Shown here: one piece after another, positions 59,031-64,000 of the stretch
How positions within the stretch are numbered: the stretch's first letter is position 1
Layout: each line of letters starts with the position of its first letter
Source: Cylicocyclus nassatus
Taxonomy: Eukaryota; Nematoda; Chromadorea; Rhabditida; Strongylidae
DNA length: 64,000 bases
Direction: 5' to 3'
Assembly (NCBI GenBank): GCA_958299035.1
Contig: CATQJL010000305.1
Span: 63,522,127-63,586,126, forward strand
Notes under the pieces: generated by a model
What the model was told of the DNA's origin: nothing
Database searches by the model: none
Seen by the model: only the letters and a program-made list of their open reading frames with translations
Translations under genes and position numbers: made by a program

Positions 59031-60650
59031 TAGCTGACATGTGTGGCTTGTTGCGCAATGTTATTCAAAACAATAACTAAGTCACAGTGTATCAATAAAG
59101 AAAATAAAACCAAGAAAAAAGCAAACCAATAAATGTAAATAAACGACAAATGTGTCGTAAGTGAATGCTTACTGCTACCTAAAAGTGAGAAAGCACAGAC
59201 ATGGCTTTTTAAGACACGATCCTGGAAATATTATAGAATCGTTCATAAGGCAGCCCTCAGGCACAATGATTATAAATGAGTTGCATTTACGAAGGAGCAT
59301 AAACTTTCCGAGGTCAAGATCATATAAGGCATGCGTACAGTAACACATGTCGTTGATAAACTATGAATAACTATGAACGCCATTTCAATCATGTCCTCAG
59401 AGTGTTTATTGATACGCATGCAGATTAGGGACAGTCTTTGTTGATTATCCGCTCCCAATCGGTATGATCACCACCAGTTTATAGGTCTGATATGACCAGA
59501 ATGCGAAGAATTTCAACGAATCTAAAGCATTTGAAGAAAGTAGAGAACAATGTGCAATATTTCTATCGGGTTGTCCCAAAAGTAAGTCCCTTTTTTGAAT
59601 AAATTAAGCGTTTTTGTTTTCCTTGCAGATTCAGGGTATCATTCGATAGAGCTAAGCAAGCTCTACAGGATGACCACCAAAGATCCGCCCAAGCCGTGAT
59701 CTAGGTAAAGTTTGTAGCCTAAATCAAAAAAATTTTATCACATGAGAACTGGATTTTGGCGAGAAATTCCAACTTAGTCAATATACAGTGTACACATAGT
59801 AATAATCAAATATGCATTTGTTATGTTTTCTCGCAAAGAAAGCGGGAAAAATGCAGTCCAAAGACGGCACATTCCACTTCCAGCATGCGGCCCACCAGCA
59901 TGCGCAGAAGAGAAAAAAGTCGTCGGTAAAAGTGGCCTATTTGAGCAGGATTATCTCATGCAGGATGAGAGCTGGAAAGCTCAGATGTTGTAGTTATATA
60001 GAGATCTGCCGGGGCTGTTATGGGGACCATTCGCGTTTTTGAAGGACTCCCTGCAAAAAAATTTTCCCCAGAAAGTTTGAAAAATCGGCCATTTTTTGCC
60101 CCCAAAAATGCATCATTTTCCGAGTAAGTTGCTTTGAAGTCTTCTCGTTTTGCAAAGAGCTGACCAAATCTTTGATTACTACGAATCTTGTTGTTTAATG
60201 CCTTACACTTCTTTTGGACCCATCACTCAGGCGTGGCGATACCCGCAGAAGCGACGCCAGCTGCGAAAAGAAATGCAGACAGTTGCAAGTTCGACAACTT
60301 GTAACTTCTGAGCGCAAATCGCCAAACTCGAGTACAGCTGCAGTTCAGTAGTCAACAGACTTCTCAATCAGATCACCCATGATTTGGACGAAATTCTGTG
60401 AACTGCGCAAAAAAATGGACGCAGAAAGAAAAATTGTGAAATTTTCATGGTCGGAAAGGTTTGCTTTTTTGATGTGCAGATCAGACACGTTTTGGCATAG
60501 ATAAAAATCAAAAGCGGTTTTGAAAAGTTTGGGCTTCCCTCTACTGAAAGGTATGAAAAACTAGTCGTTAAAGTCCGACCGAGCGCCGAAAAAATGCGTT
60601 TGAAAATGAAATTTCCAAAAGTGCCCGGGAACTTTCTTTACAACCTAATA

Positions 60651-62019
60651 CAAGGTGTCCCAAAAATGTACTCACTGTTTGATTGTATTATAAATAACTC
60701 TCTTGTAATGAAGTGTTTCAGGAAGCTTTAGGTACCATTTCGTAGAGCGAGATTCAACTTAGATTTGAGCGAATCACCGATCGCTCTTCATTACTGTAGG
60801 ATTACAGTAGAAACTTGAAACATATGGTGTCAATGTGGAAAAAACTGCAGTTTTAAAAGTTTTCATAAAAATGTGAAAACTTGTGTAATAGGGTTTTTAT
60901 GGACGCTGAGTTCGATAGTCAACTATTCACAAAATTGCGAAGCTTTCTAAATGGTGTGACCACACTTCTTAGGAACATTGAAAAAATGGCCGCTACCTCT
61001 TACCCCGCATAACTCTTCAATGAAAAATCATAATAAGTTGGGAACTTTACAGTTAGAATCAACAACTCTAATTAGTCTAATGTGCAACACTTTGCGGACT
61101 AAAAAGTCAGTCATTTTCTAAAATTAATAATCTCAATGACTACAATCAAAAGTGGTCTACATACGCACACGCTCGGAAAGGTCTCCCTTTTTTCTCGTAA
61201 TAGTCAGCACGAGAATTGCAAGCACTGCGGCAAGGACGCCGAACATTCTATGTACCGTCTGTCATCTACCGTCACAATCTTGTGGTGCTCTCTTATCTGA
61301 AAAGACTGAGACCACTCCTTGTTGAGAAGGACGTAATCAAGACGTAAGGCACCTTTAAACTCGGGAAACCTCAGAATAAATCGGTTCATTTGCGCTTGAG
61401 GCAGTATGGTGACAGAGGTAATAAGAGTGGCAAAAACAGGCAACTGCTGTATGGTGGCGTGACCTCACCATACAGCAGTTTCTTGGCACTATAAGAAACG
61501 CCCTTCTTCTTGCACCTGAAGGCACATCAGACAAATGATAGGTGCCGTTGTGAGGAAGAAACCGTCGCCATGTTTTTTGGTAAACAGCGCGCCAGAGATG
61601 TGTATCCTCAAACGCGCCTATGTCTTCGTCTTGAAGGTGGCGACAAAGGCGGCAAGCACTGGTTCTACTTTGATGAGGCCACCGGAGCTGAGCTTCGCAA
61701 CTGCTGGAAAGAGATTCCTTCTCAGGGAAAGACCTGTTACTACCTGTTTCTTTGGCACAAAACTTCTGGAAAGGAAAAAAGCCCGGAAAGCTTCCGGGCT
61801 TTTTTCCTTTCTGAGGCAAAATATGGCCTTTCATGGCTCAAAATCCTCTTTGAAGTTTCTACCGTAATCCTACAGTAATGAAGAGAGATCAGTGATTCGC
61901 TCTATACCGTAAATCTAAGTTGAACCTCGCTCTACAAAATGGTACCTAAGCTTCCTGAAACTCATTAGAAGAGAGTTATTTACAATCAAACAGTGAGTAG
62001 AATTTTTTGGGACACCCTG
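60651..62019. mobile_element. Palindromic CAAGGTGTCCC element (TA target), right arm
   Basis: CAAGGTGTCCCAAAAATG at 60651 and its inverse at 62019 with TA outside. Same locus as 37721-38811 in the left arm, with the empty Helitron site at 60694/60695 and an extra 0.7 kb at 61084-61787. Confidence 0.7.
61084..61787. other. Arm-specific ~704-bp segment
   Basis: Missing from the left arm, where sequence runs from CAACAACTC...AGTCTAGTGTG directly to AAAGCTTCCGGGCTG. It contains a hairpin near 61441-61490 (CTGCTGTATGGTG / CACCATACAGCAG) and open frames on both strands; on minus, RLDYVLLNKEW resembles the C-terminal turn of LINE endonucleases, weakly. I found no clean TIR or target duplication. 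Confidence 0.45.
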
Positions 62020-62069
62020 TATAAGGGGGAAGAGCCTCTGACATTTTGCAGACTGCAAAATTTGCCAGA

Positions 62070-62946
62070 TTTCACTTGCACTTGGCCTACTAGCCAATTC
62101 GTAATCGCAAATTCAAGATGGACCAGGGTGTCGTCGTTTTTCACTCATAGGGCAAACCGTAGACACTGTACCTATGGCGGCTTTGTTGCTTCCTTCTAAA
62201 TTTAGTAACGATGTAGACTTCGGACGGCTAAAAATTTTAATTTTTCTTATGCTAATCTAATGAATCTCAAGTTTTTCTAATGTAATTCTTAAGCCGTCTG
62301 CTCTATTGCACTTGAAAGCTTTTCCCGCTAAGCAAAAATTGATTGATGACTCTAAAAGATTATGTTAGAGTGTTAGACTCTCATGATAAATTTACGTTAG
62401 TAGAGAAGAGTTGCTTACGAACAAAGAAAAACGAAAAATTTTACGTTGGTAGAGAAGAGTTGATTACTGAATAAACAAATCACATACAATCATTTTTCGT
62501 CAAGGCGCTGATCTAATCATAAAAAATTCCTTTATCCAGTGGTAATTTATTATTTACACTTCTGTCATTGATTGGAGAACAAATAGATGAAATATATAAA
62601 GTAGAGAGAAACTGCAAACTCCTCATCGCTATGGTCACGTCTACAAGCACTCACATGTAAGCCTGGCTTATCCTCTACATTTCTCAATGCAAGTATGACA
62701 TGCATCATATGGTGATGGTGTAATGAAGTGGTATAATACTGTACGACGGGTTTTCTGCAGTCACGTATTTCAACGATTTTTTTCTGCACCATTGTATGCA
62801 AGACCTACTTGCATGAGTTGCAAATAAAATCGATCAATAATTGCCAAATCGGATGAAAGAAAATTGATGTTTTTTCAAAACGCATGAGTCAAATTTCTCA
62901 AATTTCTTCAGCAATCTTGGAGTTTGGTGACAATAATTTTCAAATT
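62070..62946 (+). promoter_or_regulatory. Upstream region of gene C
   Basis: Shares order and sequence with the regions upstream of A and B, including GACTCTAAAAGATTATG, ACGTTAGTAGAGAAGAG and a TATAAAG at ~62593. TTTCAG lies one base before the ATG. Confidence 0.5.
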
Positions 62947-62951
62947 TCAGG

Positions 62952-63671
62952 ATGAAGACAGCTGCTTGTCTCGTTGCTGTTCTGCTCATCTGCAACTTCA
63001 CCCCCGCCTGTGGAAAAGTGCTCAAAGACAAGACATCACGAACCAAGAGGCAATGTATTGGTATTATGTGCTGTACTACTGGAGGCAGTGGCTCTGGCGC
63101 AGGCTGTGGCAGTGGCATCTCTGCGGCTGCTCCGACTGCAGCAACGAGCTACGCTGCACCCGCGGCTGCTACATCTTACGCTGCTCCTGCTGCTCCTACA
63201 AGCTATGCAGCTCCAGCTGCTACATCTTACGCTGCTCCCGCAGTTTCGAATGGCTATGCTGCCCCAGCCACCTCCGTGTCTTACGCTGCACCTGCGGCTA
63301 CTATATCTTACGCAGCTCCTGCGGGATCTTATGCTGCTCCTGCAGTCTCGAATGGCTATGCTGCTCCCGCAGTTTCGAATGGCTATGCTGCATCTTATGC
63401 TGCTCCCGCAGTTTCAAATGGCTATGCTGCTCCCGCAGTTTCGAATGGCTATGCTGCATCTTATGCTGCTCCCGCAGTTTCGAATGGCTATGCTGCTCCC
63501 GCAGTTTTAAATGGCTATACTGCACCAGCCGCCACCAGCTACGCCGCTCCCGCTGCATCCACTAGTTACGCTGCTGCTCCAGCTGTCACCAGTGCCTTAT
63601 CTGGCGGCACCCCATCTTCACAATGCTGCTGTGTGTCATGCTGCATTATCAGCAACATCTGCTGCTGTTAA
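62952..63671 (+). CDS. Secreted Ala-Pro-Tyr repeat protein with cysteine clusters (copy C)
   Basis: A 239-residue intact frame, start ATG 62952 after TTTCAG-G. Signal peptide 1-21, RTKR at 30-33, QCIGIMCC, GGSGSGAGCGSG, then SYAAPA and VSNGYAAPA repeats, tail SSQCCCVSCCIISNICCC. It differs from B by one missing 17-residue unit and a few substitutions (Ile for Val in the tail, Leu for Ser in one VSNG unit). Like B it has no intron in the coding part. The near identity of B and C with intact frames suggests recent duplication or gene conversion under constraint. Role unknown; exported, probably cross-linked by the terminal Cys. Poly(A) signal at 63938. Confidence 0.85.
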   Translation: MKTAACLVAVLLICNFTPACGKVLKDKTSRTKRQCIGIMCCTTGGSGSGAGCGSGISAAAPTAATSYAAPAAATSYAAPAAPTSYAAPAATSYAAPAVSNGYAAPATSVSYAAPAATISYAAPAGSYAAPAVSNGYAAPAVSNGYAASYAAPAVSNGYAAPAVSNGYAASYAAPAVSNGYAAPAVLNGYTAPAATSYAAPAASTSYAAAPAVTSALSGGTPSSQCCCVSCCIISNICCC

Positions 63672-63937
63672 TGTGCCTTCAACTTTCGCCACATAACTTT
63701 TCCGCAGTTGTGAAATGTTCTATAACAAGCTGCCTTAGGAACACCGCGCAGATTTCGTCTACAAGTGGCCTTTAAATACTCCGTTCAAGACTATATCTGT
63801 TTATATAGTGGTAAGCTGCCGCAATAGCTGCCATGAAATGATTGGAGATTTATTTATATAGCATTGCGGGATGGTGTTGAGGCTACTGTTTAGTAGCTTA
63901 CGTTAGCTTTCGAATATGTGAAGTCTGCTTTTGTTTG

Positions 63938-63943
63938 AATAAA
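63938..63943 (+). terminator. Poly(A) signal of gene C
   Basis: AATAAA about 270 bp after the stop, in the same context (GTTTGAATAAATCG) as at 31161 and, inverted, at 35753. Confidence 0.6.
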
Positions 63944-64000
63944 TCGCTTTTTATACTTGTAAAGGTTTTGTTGAGTTTTGTAATTTTCTGTTCAAATGCG

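Larger units (their letters stand above)
57285..64000. repeat. Right arm of the large inverted duplication
   Basis: Reverse complement of 35695-41868. Differences from the left arm: an extra ~680 bp at about 57700-58375, an extra 61084-61787, and a mismatch zone at 59895-60650. It lacks the left arm's 38345-38767 Helitron and 41057-41520 MITE. Homology continues past base 64000. Confidence 0.9.

Noticed and set aside
61510..61878. A 122-codon plus frame as a host gene
   Set aside because: It runs out of the arm-specific segment into the palindromic element and has a long competing frame on the opposite strand; no domain recognised.

Overview
This window looks like nuclear DNA of a parasitic nematode, most likely a strongylid (hookworm-like, clade V). 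The supports are short introns ending in TTTCAG, spliceosomal exon pieces recognisable as prp-8, RTE-type LINEs of the kind common in hookworms, and a dense layer of small TIR elements. There is no operon, rRNA or CRISPR signal. Most of the 64 kb is transposable-element-derived. Only two kinds of host coding sequence stand out: the 3' half of an RBR-type E3 ubiquitin ligase gene (1-3296) and a family of three secreted Ala/Pro/Tyr-repeat proteins with cysteine clusters (28.1, 36.0-36.8 and 63.0-63.7 kb).

Layout. 1-3.3 kb: RBR ligase, reading off the left edge. 4-7.7 kb: diverged direct repeats and palindromic elements. 8.6-13.5 kb: a decayed Helitron whose replication protein carries an N-terminal ULP1/C48-type cysteine protease; a 384-bp TIR element with a 9-bp target duplication sits inside its Walker A codons. 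13.57-16.48 kb: an intron-containing, broken prp-8 copy directly after the Helitron. 17.2-21.6 kb: a long foldback element with a 1.5-kb GC-motif insertion. 22.4-26.5 kb: an RTE-like LINE bounded by a 15-bp duplication, with a tRNA-like head and a 962-bp element inserted in it. 26.7-31.8 kb: repeat-protein gene A, a Helitron, and an orphan 3' end of another copy. 32-35.1 kb: nested TTA/TAA- and TTAA-flanked elements.

35.7-41.9 kb and 57.3-64 kb are the two arms of a large inverted duplication that carries genes B (minus) and C (plus). Differences between the arms give empty sites that define several insertions exactly, including a Helitron with textbook termini. The 15-kb spacer holds mariner-like and hAT-like elements, a 118-bp hairpin, a minus-strand CR1/jockey-like LINE, a second foldback element and a second RTE LINE hit twice by the same MITE.

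Working together. The host genes do not form a visible pathway. The coherent story is a locus where a small secreted-protein gene family was copied in both orientations together with its promoter and 3' flank while elements of at least eight types accumulated around it. No complete, clearly active transposase, RT or Rep gene is present: every large element copy is broken.
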